Source of the DNA: a virus
Length of the DNA stretch: 50,750 bases
IMG/VR virus record: IMGVR_UViG_3300032050_000202
Location: 1-50,750 of that record
Strand: one strand, 5' to 3'
Shown: in pieces, positions 16,394 to 23,467 of the stretch
Layout of the letters: every line of letters begins with the position of its first letter
Position numbering within the stretch: position 1 is the stretch's first letter
Notes under the pieces: model-generated
What the model saw: only the letters and a program-made list of their open reading frames with translations
Databases searched by the model: none
What the model was told of the DNA's origin: nothing
Made by a program: the position numbers and the translations under genes

Positions 16394-17440
16394 TTAAACG
16401 TCTGCGCCCGATGCGTCAGGCAAGGGGGCCATGTCAGGCAAGGCGGAAGGGTGGAACTTGCGGAGGCGACCGAGCAACCACCATTTAAGGGAGGGCTCCA
16501 TCGTCGAAGCCATGATCCAGTCCGCCGCCTCTGTGGCCGTGCCGATTTCCGCGAGAGCCGCGACCGCGCCCTTATCAATCGGAGCACGGAGGAAATACAG
16601 GCAGGCCATTGCCCAAAGCCTCCACTTGTCCGGGTTGAGGGACGCCGCGCCCAGGCGGATTTCAAGTGTGCGATGCTCGCCCAGGCTGCACACGTTGACC
16701 GCCCGGTACCTGTCGGACATGTGCCAATCCGCGCCGATCAACTGGCAATAGCTATTGCCGACGCGAGACGCCGGGACGCACCAGCGCAACACGCGCTCCA
16801 CGCCGGGGACGACCACCGAGTTAATCCTCTTTTTAAGGCTCGCCGGAACAGCGCCCCCAGTGTAGAGGTCCCGAGCATCGAGGTGAACGTGACCTCCAAA
16901 AGATCTAGTCAGACGCGCCCCGAACGAGCGCAGCGCAGCGCAGACGCGGTAAAGCGGGCGCAGGTCATCCCACCTACAAACAACCGGGATTTCCAATCCG
17001 TCATGCTCCGCGTGGACGCCCCCGGCCATGATGGGCCAAGCGTGGTTACGGACCGCTTGCGACGGCTCAAGCTTGCATTCGATCTCAAATGAGACGAGCC
17101 GCCCGGGCTGATCTTTTTTTGACCTCTCCAGCACCTGGAGGGGGCCGTACTTTTTGATCCTGTCGCGCAGGGGGACCAAAAGCGGATCCTGCCGCTCCTT
17201 GATGTACCTCCGCTGCCGTTGCAGCATATTTACGAGGTACGAGCCAGTAGAGCAATGCCCCGAAAAGCTGCAAGTATAGCCCAGGAGGGCAGAGACGTAG
17301 CCACGCGCATAGTCTCGAGGATGCATGCCATGCCGGAGGAGTGAGCGGCCCGCACGGGTGGCCAGAGGAACGCGGGCTATCTTTTCGGCAGCCTCGAGGC
17401 GGGAGGCGGTACTCATGTTTGCTAAGGTGTCAAACTTCAT
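16394..17440 (-). CDS. Amidoligase (glutamine synthetase-like COOH-NH2 ligase fold)
   Basis: A 348-residue protein. After an N-terminal ~115-residue helical basic region, the amidoligase core begins with SFEIEC (117-122; acidic metal/ATP-binding strand with E119 and E121). It continues with FGGHVHLDARD (181-191; the GxHxH motif) and HRTLEIRLGAASLNPDKW (256-273; the conserved xxEIR arginine strand). These match the Amidoligase_2 family, which joins carboxylates to amines using ATP. Family members work with glutamine amidotransferases, as here, and are proposed to make peptide-like tags, wall peptides or small metabolites. The substrate cannot be deduced. A second Met at residue 9 is an alternative start. 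Confidence 0.88.
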   Translation of the reverse strand: MKFDTLANMSTASRLEAAEKIARVPLATRAGRSLLRHGMHPRDYARGYVSALLGYTCSFSGHCSTGSYLVNMLQRQRRYIKERQDPLLVPLRDRIKKYGPLQVLERSKKDQPGRLVSFEIECKLEPSQAVRNHAWPIMAGGVHAEHDGLEIPVVCRWDDLRPLYRVCAALRSFGARLTRSFGGHVHLDARDLYTGGAVPASLKKRINSVVVPGVERVLRWCVPASRVGNSYCQLIGADWHMSDRYRAVNVCSLGEHRTLEIRLGAASLNPDKWRLWAMACLYFLRAPIDKGAVAALAEIGTATEAADWIMASTMEPSLKWWLLGRLRKFHPSALPDMAPLPDASGADV

Positions 17441-17480
17441 ATTCTAGGTGTTCTATTTGTTTTTGTTCGTTGTCGGTGGC

Positions 17481-17612
17481 TCACGCGAGAGCCAAAAGGA
17501 GGAGCAGCGAGGCAAGGAGTACCCCGCCAAGGAAAAGGCGGAAAAGTTCACGGGCGACCAAGGCCCAAAGCTGGCCCGTGGTCAGAGAGTCTAGTTTGCG
17601 GCGGCGGGTCAT
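17481..17612 (-). CDS. 43-residue single-TM protein
   Basis: The ATG at 17612 overlaps the stop of the upstream gene (ATGA) and opens a 43-codon frame. The N-terminus MTRRRKLDSLTT is strongly basic. It is followed by a hydrophobic helix (LFLGGVLLASLLLLLALA) reaching the C-terminus, a positive-inside one-TM protein. The N-terminal 12 codons are an exact copy of the sequence at 17957-17992. Coupling to both neighbours in the cassette supports a real gene. It may anchor the cassette's reaction at the membrane, but that is inference. Confidence 0.6.
   Translation of the reverse strand: MTRRRKLDSLTTGQLWALVARELFRLFLGGVLLASLLLLLALA
17577..17612 (+). repeat. 36-bp direct repeat, copy 1
   Basis: Identical over 36 bp to 17957-17992. 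In this copy it encodes the first 12 residues of the 43-aa membrane protein on the minus strand. Confidence 0.95.
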
Positions 17613-17956
17613 GGCTGATCCTCCTCGGCATCTTCGCGGCACTCCATCAAGCGATCGTAAACTGTGGCCAACGCCACGTACGCCTCATCAAGCCACGCGC
17701 AGGCGGAGTTTTTTGGCCCGCAAATCATCTCCTCATCGCTAGCTCCTCGGTCCTCAAGCGCGACGATGCAAAGCAGGTTAACACCGTCAAAAAGCAGACG
17801 ACTGTGTCCCCCGTTGCGAGCGTACATTCGGCCCGTGTCAAAGGGTAGGCCAGACCGAAAAGCATTCAGAAGCTCATGCTCGGTAAGCTCGTAGAAGTCG
17901 AACGGCGACCGCTTAGCGCGGGGCACGTCACATTCGGGGAATCGGTAAATGTTCAT
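17609..17956 (-). CDS. Hypothetical acidic protein, first gene of the amidoligase cassette
   Basis: A 115-residue protein from the ATG at 17956 (MNIYRFPECDVPRAKRSPFD). A longer form from the ATG at 17992 would add the 12 residues MTRRRKLDSLTT, copied by the 36-bp repeat. The protein has a FYELTEHELLNAFRSGLPF helix and a central beta segment (HSRLLFDGVNLLCIVALED), ends acidic (MECREDAEEDQP), and has no recognised family. It is co-directional and overlaps the small membrane protein. The alternating basic N-terminus (in the long form) and acidic tail are notable. Function unknown. Confidence 0.6.
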   Translation of the reverse strand: MNIYRFPECDVPRAKRSPFDFYELTEHELLNAFRSGLPFDTGRMYARNGGHSRLLFDGVNLLCIVALEDRGASDEEMICGPKNSACAWLDEAYVALATVYDRLMECREDAEEDQP

Positions 17957-17992
17957 CGTGGTCAGAGAGTCTAGTTTGCGGCGGCGGGTCAT
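17957..17992 (+). repeat. 36-bp direct repeat, copy 2
   Basis: The second identical copy, placed immediately upstream of and in frame with the ATG at 17956. It can therefore act as an N-terminal extension (MTRRRKLDSLTT) of the 115-aa protein. Duplication of a gene start is the simplest origin. Confidence 0.95.
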
Positions 17993-18020
17993 ATGGTTTT
18001 GGTTTTTGCTGTGGACCTCC

Positions 18021-18054
18021 ATAATGAGCAGGCCGCGCCCCTTGTCAATGACAA
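18021..18054 (-). promoter_or_regulatory. Promoter with overlapping palindrome for the amidoligase cassette
   Basis: Read leftward: a perfect -35 box TTGACA (18048-18043), 16-nt spacer, -10 box CATTAT (18026-18021; 4 of 6 matches). The -35 box lies inside the palindrome TTGTCAATGACAA (18042-18054; 6-bp arms around one base), a likely operator that would block RNA polymerase. The leader to the first cassette ATG is 28 nt (to 17992) or 64 nt (to 17956). Confidence 0.6.
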
Positions 18055-18092
18055 ATTTAAAAATAATTTTCGGACACCCTAAAAGGAGACAA

Positions 18093-18160
18093 CCAGCACC
18101 AGCAGCACCGCCAGCACCAGCACCAGCACCAGCACCAGCACCAGCACCAGCACCAGCACC
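18093..18160 (+). repeat. Hexanucleotide microsatellite (CCAGCA)n
   Basis: About eleven near-perfect copies of CCAGCA run without interruption, preceded by two slightly diverged units. On the minus strand it would read GAGAGAGA-type Gly/Ala codons, but it lies upstream of the cassette promoter and is probably not translated. Such tracts change length by slippage. Confidence 0.9.
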
Positions 18161-18310
18161 GCTGCCCCTCATTACATACCCACCCGGCTTGCCTCCAGCC
18201 CCCTAGCGTCAAACGCCGATTTGCGACCTACCCCACCGACCGACAGCCCCCTCCGCCCTCCGCCGCGCCCACGGGGTAACCCAGGGCAACCGCGAAGCCA
18301 AAAAGCACGA

Positions 18311-18373
18311 TAGGCTCTCTGAAACCAACGATGGGCTCTCTGAAACCAACGAGAAGCACTCTGAAATCGACAG
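18311..18373 (+). repeat. Three 21-bp tandem repeats
   Basis: Units at 18311, 18332 and 18353: two differ by one base (TA/TGGGCTCTCTGAAACCAACGA), and the third is degenerate. The unit is a multiple of three, so it keeps frame on the minus strand, but it may equally be a protein-binding iteron. Confidence 0.85.
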
Positions 18374-18663
18374 AAACAGGCCTTCCGCGCATCCAAGGGT
18401 ATCCCCGAGAGTCTCCATGGCCAAATAGGGGTCCAAAGGCGGGGAAAAATGACAAATAAACCACCTACAATGTCATCAACGAATAAACATCCCCTCCGCC
18501 GTGGGATGGCCAAAACGCCCCGAGAGGCTGGAACCCCCCTATATTCTTCTTTTTTATTCTGTGGGAATATTATTCGTTGTTATTAAAGAAAGAAAACGCT
18601 TCGCGGGGTTCTTGGAAGCCCTCGCAACCTCTTTTCTCCTGCGTACGGCTTCAATTTATCAAC

Positions 18664-18809
18664 TACTTTTAACTCCCATTAACCCCCCATTTCCAAACTC
18701 AATTTGCTGTTGGAATGTAAAAATCTCATTTTTTGCTCTGACTTTTTTTTACGTTCATAACTCCCATATCATCGTTGACAGACGTTCAAAATTTGCTACT
18801 TTTAACTCC
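18664..18809 (+). promoter_or_regulatory. Early promoter and upstream copy of its -10 region
   Basis: -35 TTGACA at 18775-18780, 16-nt spacer, -10 TACTTT at 18797-18802, then 8 nt to the ATG at 18811. The transcript would have almost no leader. The 13-mer TACTTTTAACTCC around the -10 box occurs again at 18664-18676, and both copies are preceded by a TTCAA element, as if the promoter block were duplicated. It would drive the long rightward operon. Confidence 0.6.
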
Positions 18810-18810
18810 T

Positions 18811-19593
18811 ATGCCACGAAAAAAGCTCCCCAATCCCTCCGCTAAAACGCTCTATATGCGCCAGTACCGGGAGAGTAAACTGACCGAAGCCCAGCGCATC
18901 GAAAAAGAGTCCCGAGAACGTGTTCGAGCCTACCGAAACAACCCACAGAAGAAGCATGTCTTCCAGGCTCTCTACAACGAACGCCGTCGAGAAATCTACC
19001 GCGCACGCCAAGTCTTGGAAGCTGGGCATCCCTTGAGCTTCCGAGGCTCTCCTATTATCACAGTTGAGGACGCCCTCTACATCCTCCGTGACAAGGGTAC
19101 TAGGGATCTCATCGCCCACGACCCCAAGAAGAAACCCCCGAGGCACAAAGGACGCCCAAGGCTTCACCTCTTGGATACCCAGGCGAAGGTCAACGACAAG
19201 CTCCGCCAGATGGTCTTGGCACAAGGACTTACCCCTGCCTCCCCGCAACTTCTCCCTGACGACCCGAACAAGGAGGTGTTTACCCCTGCTCGCTGCGTGA
19301 AGATCTTGGAAACCGAGGAACAGCGCAAGGCCCGTGAAGAACGGAACGCAAAGGATCGGGAGGACTACGCAAGGAAGGACAAGAAGAGTTCTGCGGATAC
19401 CTCTTTCAAACTCCCTGCTGCCACGGCTCCTGTTCTCTCCGCCACTCCAAAAACCGAGTCAGACCTTATCATGGAGAGGCTTACCCGCAGTCTCATATCC
19501 CAGGGAAAAATGGCTCCTCCACCATCACCCAAAATCACCGAGGACACCCCCGACGAATCCATGTTTGGTGGAAAGACCTTCACTTTTGCTTGA
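18811..19593 (+). CDS. Basic early protein, probable DNA-binding
   Basis: First gene of the rightward operon, 260 residues from the ATG at 18811. The N-terminus is strongly basic (MPRKKLPNPSAKTLYMRQYRESK), the middle carries long Arg/Lys/Glu helices (ERVRAYRNNPQKKHVF, ERRREIYRARQVLEAG), and residues ~125-135 read KKPPRHKGRPRLHL, an AT-hook-like basic patch. A second charged helix (EEQRKAREERNAKDREDY) follows. No family is recognised. First position behind an early promoter and the basic composition suggest a regulator or nucleoid-type protein. Confidence 0.65.
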   Translation: MPRKKLPNPSAKTLYMRQYRESKLTEAQRIEKESRERVRAYRNNPQKKHVFQALYNERRREIYRARQVLEAGHPLSFRGSPIITVEDALYILRDKGTRDLIAHDPKKKPPRHKGRPRLHLLDTQAKVNDKLRQMVLAQGLTPASPQLLPDDPNKEVFTPARCVKILETEEQRKAREERNAKDREDYARKDKKSSADTSFKLPAATAPVLSATPKTESDLIMERLTRSLISQGKMAPPPSPKITEDTPDESMFGGKTFTFA

Positions 19594-19598
19594 TTCCC

Positions 19599-19964
19599 AT
19601 GAAAGAAGTAACCCCGTATAAGCGCACCGACAGCGTAGTTGGCCTCGATGACGAAGGAACCCTTGTTATCGTGCCTGAAAACGTCTCCGATATTTTCAAG
19701 TTCGACAACACCCCAGAGTTGGCGTGGGCTTTCCAGAACAGACGTTGGTTCTTTTGGAAACGAAAAGGACCAGGAGGCCAACACTTGATGGGTTTCCTGC
19801 GTGAGCCTAGAGCGAGACAGTCTCCCGTAGTCCGTATCGAACAAATTTATCTTGGTCCTCTCCCTTGGACGAAGAAAATCGTCTTCAAGAATGGAGACAC
19901 CAAGGACTATCGGAAAGAAAACGTGGAACTGGTGCCTCGAAAAACACCAAAAACTTCCTGGTAA
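19599..19964 (+). CDS. HNH-like fold protein lacking catalytic histidines
   Basis: The ATG at 19599 gives 121 residues. The C-terminal half follows the layout of phage AP2/HNH homing-endonuclease domains (a strand-rich segment with GFLREPRARQSPVVRIEQIYLGP, then IVFKNGDTKDYRKENVELV). The last segment aligns with the usual VDHINGDtlDNRreNL pattern, but the two catalytic positions normally occupied by His are Val/Phe/Lys. It thus looks like a domesticated, inactive HNH relative, perhaps a DNA-binding protein. Assignment is by pattern only. Confidence 0.5.
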   Translation: MKEVTPYKRTDSVVGLDDEGTLVIVPENVSDIFKFDNTPELAWAFQNRRWFFWKRKGPGGQHLMGFLREPRARQSPVVRIEQIYLGPLPWTKKIVFKNGDTKDYRKENVELVPRKTPKTSW

Positions 19965-20016
19965 ACAAAATTCTTCTTGCCAACCGTCAACCCCTAATCT
20001 AAATCACAGAACCCAC

Positions 20017-20484
20017 ATGCACACCAACATGAAAATCGTCATCAACACCTGTCACGGAGGTTTCGGACTTTCCGTTGCCGCCATCGAACGCATCGCTGAA
20101 CTCCAGGGGCGTCCTTGCTTTTGGTTCCGGGACTCCACCGCTGGATTGTCCCCGGTCCAGCACCCTAAGGAGGAATTTCTTGCCTGCGCCTACGATGTTC
20201 CCAACCCCGAGGAGATCTGGCCCCACCACGAAAAGCCTTGGAACAGTCTGACGAAGCGGCAGAAGGACGAGTACAGCAGATTCTATCAGAAGCACAGAAT
20301 CAGCGACTACGAGCAAGACCGCACCAACCCTCTGCTTGTCCAGGTTGTCGAGGAGCTTGGCGAGAAAGCCAGCGGACTCCTTGCTCGGCTCAAGGTGATT
20401 GAGATCCCTGATGACGTGGATTGGGAGATTGACGACTACGACGGACGTGAGTCTGTCCATGAGAAACACCGCTCCTGGTCTTAA
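20017..20484 (+). CDS. Conserved phage protein of unknown function (GGFGLS type)
   Basis: 155 residues from the ATG at 20017 (or 151 from 20029). It opens with KIVINTCHGGFGLSVAAIER and ends with IEIPDDVDWEIDDYDG then HEKHRSWS. I recognise the general pattern as a widespread phage and bacterial protein family of unknown role, in which these two blocks are the conserved parts. The centre has VQVVEELGEKASGLLARLKV. No catalytic motif is evident. The leader ATGCACACCAACAT is repeated at the start of the next gene. Confidence 0.75.
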   Translation: MHTNMKIVINTCHGGFGLSVAAIERIAELQGRPCFWFRDSTAGLSPVQHPKEEFLACAYDVPNPEEIWPHHEKPWNSLTKRQKDEYSRFYQKHRISDYEQDRTNPLLVQVVEELGEKASGLLARLKVIEIPDDVDWEIDDYDGRESVHEKHRSWS

Positions 20485-20525
20485 CATCCCCCACATCAGG
20501 CACTAACACGCACAACGACCGATAC

Positions 20526-20729
20526 ATGCACACCAACATCCTCCGACCCCACGAAATCCAGCAGCTCATCGACAAGCTGGAACAGCAAGCCCTCAAGCTG
20601 GAAACCGAAGCCGTTGCCAAGAAGCACGTCAACCACCATGCCTCTCAGAACGAAGCCTTGGCAGCCTCGCAGGCGGCAGCTGTCACCCGCAACCAGATCC
20701 AGGAACTCGCAGCCCTTCTTCATCAGTGA
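20526..20729 (+). CDS. Small coiled-coil early protein
   Basis: A 67-residue helical protein, Gln/Glu/Ala-rich (IQQLIDKLEQQALKLETEA), with no family recognised. It shares the N-terminal MHTN and its DNA with the gene upstream, so the starts of the two genes may have been duplicated. Its stop overlaps the next gene's GTG start (GTGA). Confidence 0.6.
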   Translation: MHTNILRPHEIQQLIDKLEQQALKLETEAVAKKHVNHHASQNEALAASQAAAVTRNQIQELAALLHQ

Positions 20730-20905
20730 AACGCCGCCGCACCAACAAGATGACCACCGCCGAGCTTTTGGCAGCGGGACATACTGAACTCGCTCTTCAC
20801 CTGCGCCAACGGCTTCAGCAGTCCCTTGAGAGCCGGAAAGCAGGCATCCGTCTGTGGAGAGCCAAGAAGCACATCAAACCCGAAAACCGATTCATCACAC
20901 CATGA
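20726..20905 (+). CDS. Small basic protein, GTG start
   Basis: 59 residues from GTG at 20726, overlapping the stop upstream; its own stop overlaps the next ATG. It is Arg/Lys-rich at both ends (KRRRTNKMTTAELLAAG, RAKKHIKPENRFITP) with a helical middle. Function unknown. Tight GTGA/ATGA coupling on both sides supports translation. Confidence 0.55.
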   Translation: MKRRRTNKMTTAELLAAGHTELALHLRQRLQQSLESRKAGIRLWRAKKHIKPENRFITP

Positions 20906-21213
20906 AAACCTTTGAATCATGCAACCGCGTTTGGCTGACGATGCCGGAGGGTGGGGAGATGCCCGCAGGTCTTTCTACCTTCGTGCGTATTCTGACCCAA
21001 GGAGAGAAGGAACGGAGCTATGGGTATAACGATGTCAAGTGCAGTGCGAAGAGTGTTTTGTGGGGCTGTTCCTGGGCAGGCTGGTATCCAGTCCACGCAG
21101 ACGGCACCGACGATCACGAAACGGCCAAACGCTTTGCCACCGGGCCTCGCTTCACCCCACGCCCTCCCCGCCCACGCATCATCCGCCGCCGATTCAGACT
21201 CTCCACCCGATGA
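20902..21213 (+). CDS. Hypothetical early protein
   Basis: 103 residues from the ATG at 20902. The N-terminal ~60 residues include VWLTMPEGGEMPAGLSTFVR and SVLWGCSWAGWYP, and the C-terminus is Arg/Pro-rich (PRFTPRPPRPRIIRRRFRLS), probably nucleic-acid or RNA contacting. No family is recognised. It overlaps the next start by ATGA. Confidence 0.6.
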   Translation: MKTFESCNRVWLTMPEGGEMPAGLSTFVRILTQGEKERSYGYNDVKCSAKSVLWGCSWAGWYPVHADGTDDHETAKRFATGPRFTPRPPRPRIIRRRFRLSTR

Positions 21214-21560
21214 TCCGAGTGTACCGCAATCTCCGCAGAAACTGTCTTTCCGTGCTACACCGCACGGAAAGAGGCTGGCGTTTGTGGAAGCACGTTGACA
21301 TAATCAACTTGGAGAACGTCCGGTTCACGGTCAGCTTGGCCGGACGGGAAAGAGTCCTGCGTGAACGACGCAAGAACGTCCACGCTTTTGTCGAAGGCGA
21401 CCTTTCCACCGCCGAGGTCCCAGGCTCAAACCCCCGGCTGGTGAATTATGACCCATATATTTTTGACTTTTTCTTTGACAAGGATACCAAACAGCCCGTT
21501 AGAGAAGCCTCACACGCTTCCGTCAGACCAGAAGGCATCCTGGCGGTAAACACAAAGTAA
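21210..21560 (+). CDS. Hypothetical early protein
   Basis: 116 residues from the ATG at 21210 (MIRVYRNLRRNCLSVLHRTE). It has aromatic and basic residues typical of a small beta-barrel; ENVRFTVSLAGRERVLRERRKNVHAFVEG reads as strands. It resembles small phage proteins of unknown role with a conserved 'KNVHAFVEG' block, but I cannot name a family. It is coupled to the gene before. Confidence 0.6.
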   Translation: MIRVYRNLRRNCLSVLHRTERGWRLWKHVDIINLENVRFTVSLAGRERVLRERRKNVHAFVEGDLSTAEVPGSNPRLVNYDPYIFDFFFDKDTKQPVREASHASVRPEGILAVNTK

Positions 21561-21570
21561 ATACACACCC

Positions 21571-21807
21571 ATGAACCTCTACCTCATCTCCCAGACCGAG
21601 AACAATCACTACGACACCTATGGCTCCGCCGTGGTCTGCGCTCCCGATGTCGAAGCCGCCCGCAACATCATTCCTGGAGGAGGCGGATGGAGCGATACTT
21701 GGTCCGACTGGGCCTCCTGCCCCGAGAACGTCAATGTCAAGTACCTCGGCGAAGCCCACCACGAAATTGAGCCGGGGGTCGTACTGGCCTCCTACAACGC
21801 TGGATAA
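21571..21807 (+). CDS. Small early protein
   Basis: A 78-residue protein starting MNLYLISQTENNHYDTYGSAVVCAPD with an alternating strand-helix pattern (VEAARNII; NVKYLGEAHHEIEPGVVLASY). This pattern is common in small phage proteins given no function. ATG without SD, preceded by ACACACCC. Confidence 0.6.
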   Translation: MNLYLISQTENNHYDTYGSAVVCAPDVEAARNIIPGGGGWSDTWSDWASCPENVNVKYLGEAHHEIEPGVVLASYNAG

Positions 21808-21810
21808 CCT

Positions 21811-21966
21811 ATGAAATATCTCCCTCTCTTTTTCTACTTTCTGCTCCCGCTGTCCTGTGTTGTCTCCGCCGCCTACATGGTGATGCACGGGATCTCCGCC
21901 TGGACGTGGGTTTGGTTCCTCCTTCTCGCTCTCATCTCCACACCCAGTAAACTCGAAGTCAAATAA
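21811..21966 (+). CDS. Small two-TM membrane protein
   Basis: 51 residues from the ATG at 21811. Two hydrophobic helices: LPLFFYFLLPLSCVVSAAYM and ISAWTWVWFLLLALIS, joined by a short loop, with a basic C-terminus (KLEVK). No family assigned. A holin-like, pore or superinfection role cannot be separated. Confidence 0.55.
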   Translation: MKYLPLFFYFLLPLSCVVSAAYMVMHGISAWTWVWFLLLALISTPSKLEVK

Positions 21967-21968
21967 GC

Positions 21969-22169
21969 ATGGAAACCTGCCACCAGACGCACCAGACCTT
22001 CCGCCAGAAAAAAGGCAACGAATATGTTGACTTTGGTGATGCCGTCACCGACAGCACCCACGCACCAGGACGGGGAATCATCCCCCTCAATGACACCTCA
22101 GCCATCATTGGAACCCGCGTATCCCGCTGGTCCGACGTTCTCAGAATCCTCACACCCTACAAACCATGA
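21969..22169 (+). CDS. Hypothetical small protein
   Basis: 66 residues (METCHQTHQTFRQKKGNEYV) ending in SDVLRILTPYKP. No motif recognised. Its stop overlaps the next start by ATGA. Confidence 0.5.
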   Translation: METCHQTHQTFRQKKGNEYVDFGDAVTDSTHAPGRGIIPLNDTSAIIGTRVSRWSDVLRILTPYKP

Positions 22170-23464
22170 ACAACGCACACGAATACACCAACGAGCAGCT
22201 TCAGGCCGCCATTGATGCGGCTTTTCCATCTGGGGCTCTTGCGGATTGCGGCGTTGGACTCGATAATTTTCCAAATCAAAGCTGCTGGGAAGACGAAGCC
22301 CCCAACCGCCTCGCCATCGCCCGCGCCTTCCTGGCCGCCCTGCCGCAGCCGGAGGCCATGACAGCTGATGAAGGAGCGACAGCGACTTCCGACCCCTACG
22401 CCCGGCTGAAGGCATACAACGAGGCCGGGGCGAGGATTAGATGTGGGCTTAAAGGGTATTTAATTGATGTTGGGTGGTCTACGTGTTCAGCTTGGCAGTG
22501 GTCCGATTCCGTTGACAAATATGAAGTCCACCCCGACGACCTGCATCTCTGCCCTGAGTATGCGCCGAAGGCCACCAATACCGACCTCGAAATGGCCCTT
22601 GGTGGTCAGATGTATTGGCGCGACCTTGCCCTTCAGCTTGCCGATGTCTGGTGGAAGTGCTACGGCATTGGAGCGTCTCTTCAGCACGGGGATTTGAACA
22701 AGGATGTCTCATTCTCCATCGTTTGCGAAAAGCATGGAGGGCGCGTATTTCATGCCGACACACCGCACAACGCATGGCTGAAGGCTGAAGAATGGCTCAT
22801 GTCACCAGACAGAGGGGCCAATGAAAGCCCCGCCCTGCCGAAGGCTGCCGAGGCCAGCGCAGAGCCGCCGAAGGCCAGCGCCGACGACGGCCCGCCCTGG
22901 ATTCCGCACGGCGGCGGACTTTGCCCGCTGAAGACTGAGGAGGTGGAGGAGTGGGAATACAGGCTGCGCAACGACGGAGTCATGAAAACAAAAGACCTTC
23001 CCATCCGTCTGGCTATCTATTGGCAGCACGACAATCACCCTCATGACATCATCGCCTACCGCGTCATCAAGTGGAAGCCCGGCCACGGCCCGCAGGCGGC
23101 CAGCAAAGCCGACGAGCCAGCCCCAGCGGAGACGAAGCAGCCCGATTACACAATCACAGCAACTCCAGGAGTCACGGTGCATGTGCCTGCCGGGCAGACG
23201 GCAAAGTTCAAGCCTGACGGGTGGAATCAGGAGGCCAAGCAGCTTCTTGATGCAGCCTTCCAGCCACCCCAGCCCTGGACGCCCCGCCCCGGCGACGTGG
23301 TGAGGCTCAAGTCTGGAGGGCCGGAGATGACGGTGAGCGCCATTGGCAGAGATCAGGAGACGGGCGGCCAGTTTTTTGTTCTCGTTTGGATGTCCCAGGA
23401 CGGCTTCTATCACACCTGTAACGCGAACTTCCTGAGCCTCACCCCAACTCAACCCGCTGCCTGA
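22166..23464 (+). CDS. Multi-module early protein with C-terminal DUF2158 (YodC-like) domain
   Basis: A 432-residue protein. Residues ~10-60 form a small helical head. Residues ~130-215 hold an aromatic-rich module. A Pro/Ala/Glu linker leads to a block containing IRLAIYWQHDNHPHDIIAYRVIKW (~265-310), similar to small phage proteins. The C-terminal ~65 residues (RPGDVVRLKSGGPEMTVSAIG, later CNANFLSL) match the YodC/DUF2158 domain, a short beta-barrel of unknown function. It looks like a fusion of several small phage modules, typical of the accessory regions of such operons. No enzymatic motif. Confidence 0.6.
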   Translation: MNNAHEYTNEQLQAAIDAAFPSGALADCGVGLDNFPNQSCWEDEAPNRLAIARAFLAALPQPEAMTADEGATATSDPYARLKAYNEAGARIRCGLKGYLIDVGWSTCSAWQWSDSVDKYEVHPDDLHLCPEYAPKATNTDLEMALGGQMYWRDLALQLADVWWKCYGIGASLQHGDLNKDVSFSIVCEKHGGRVFHADTPHNAWLKAEEWLMSPDRGANESPALPKAAEASAEPPKASADDGPPWIPHGGGLCPLKTEEVEEWEYRLRNDGVMKTKDLPIRLAIYWQHDNHPHDIIAYRVIKWKPGHGPQAASKADEPAPAETKQPDYTITATPGVTVHVPAGQTAKFKPDGWNQEAKQLLDAAFQPPQPWTPRPGDVVRLKSGGPEMTVSAIGRDQETGGQFFVLVWMSQDGFYHTCNANFLSLTPTQPAA

Positions 23465-23467
23465 CCT

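Larger units (their letters stand above)
18173..18810. other. Divergence region, no convincing gene
   Basis: The ~640 bp between leftward and rightward operons. The left part (to ~18500) is GC-rich, with three 21-bp tandem repeats at 18311-18373 and open frames on the minus strand in all three phases, none with a sensible start or family match. The right part (~18537-18800) is clearly AT-rich with T-runs and contains the early promoter at 18775-18802. Easily melted DNA beside iteron-like repeats and divergent promoters is the usual look of a replication origin or control region; this is inference. Confidence 0.5.

Noticed and set aside
18172-18513. Overlapping minus-strand frames of 75-113 codons in the divergence region
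   Set aside because: All three frames stay open across GC-rich repeats, starts are poor and no family pattern is seen; treated as non-coding.
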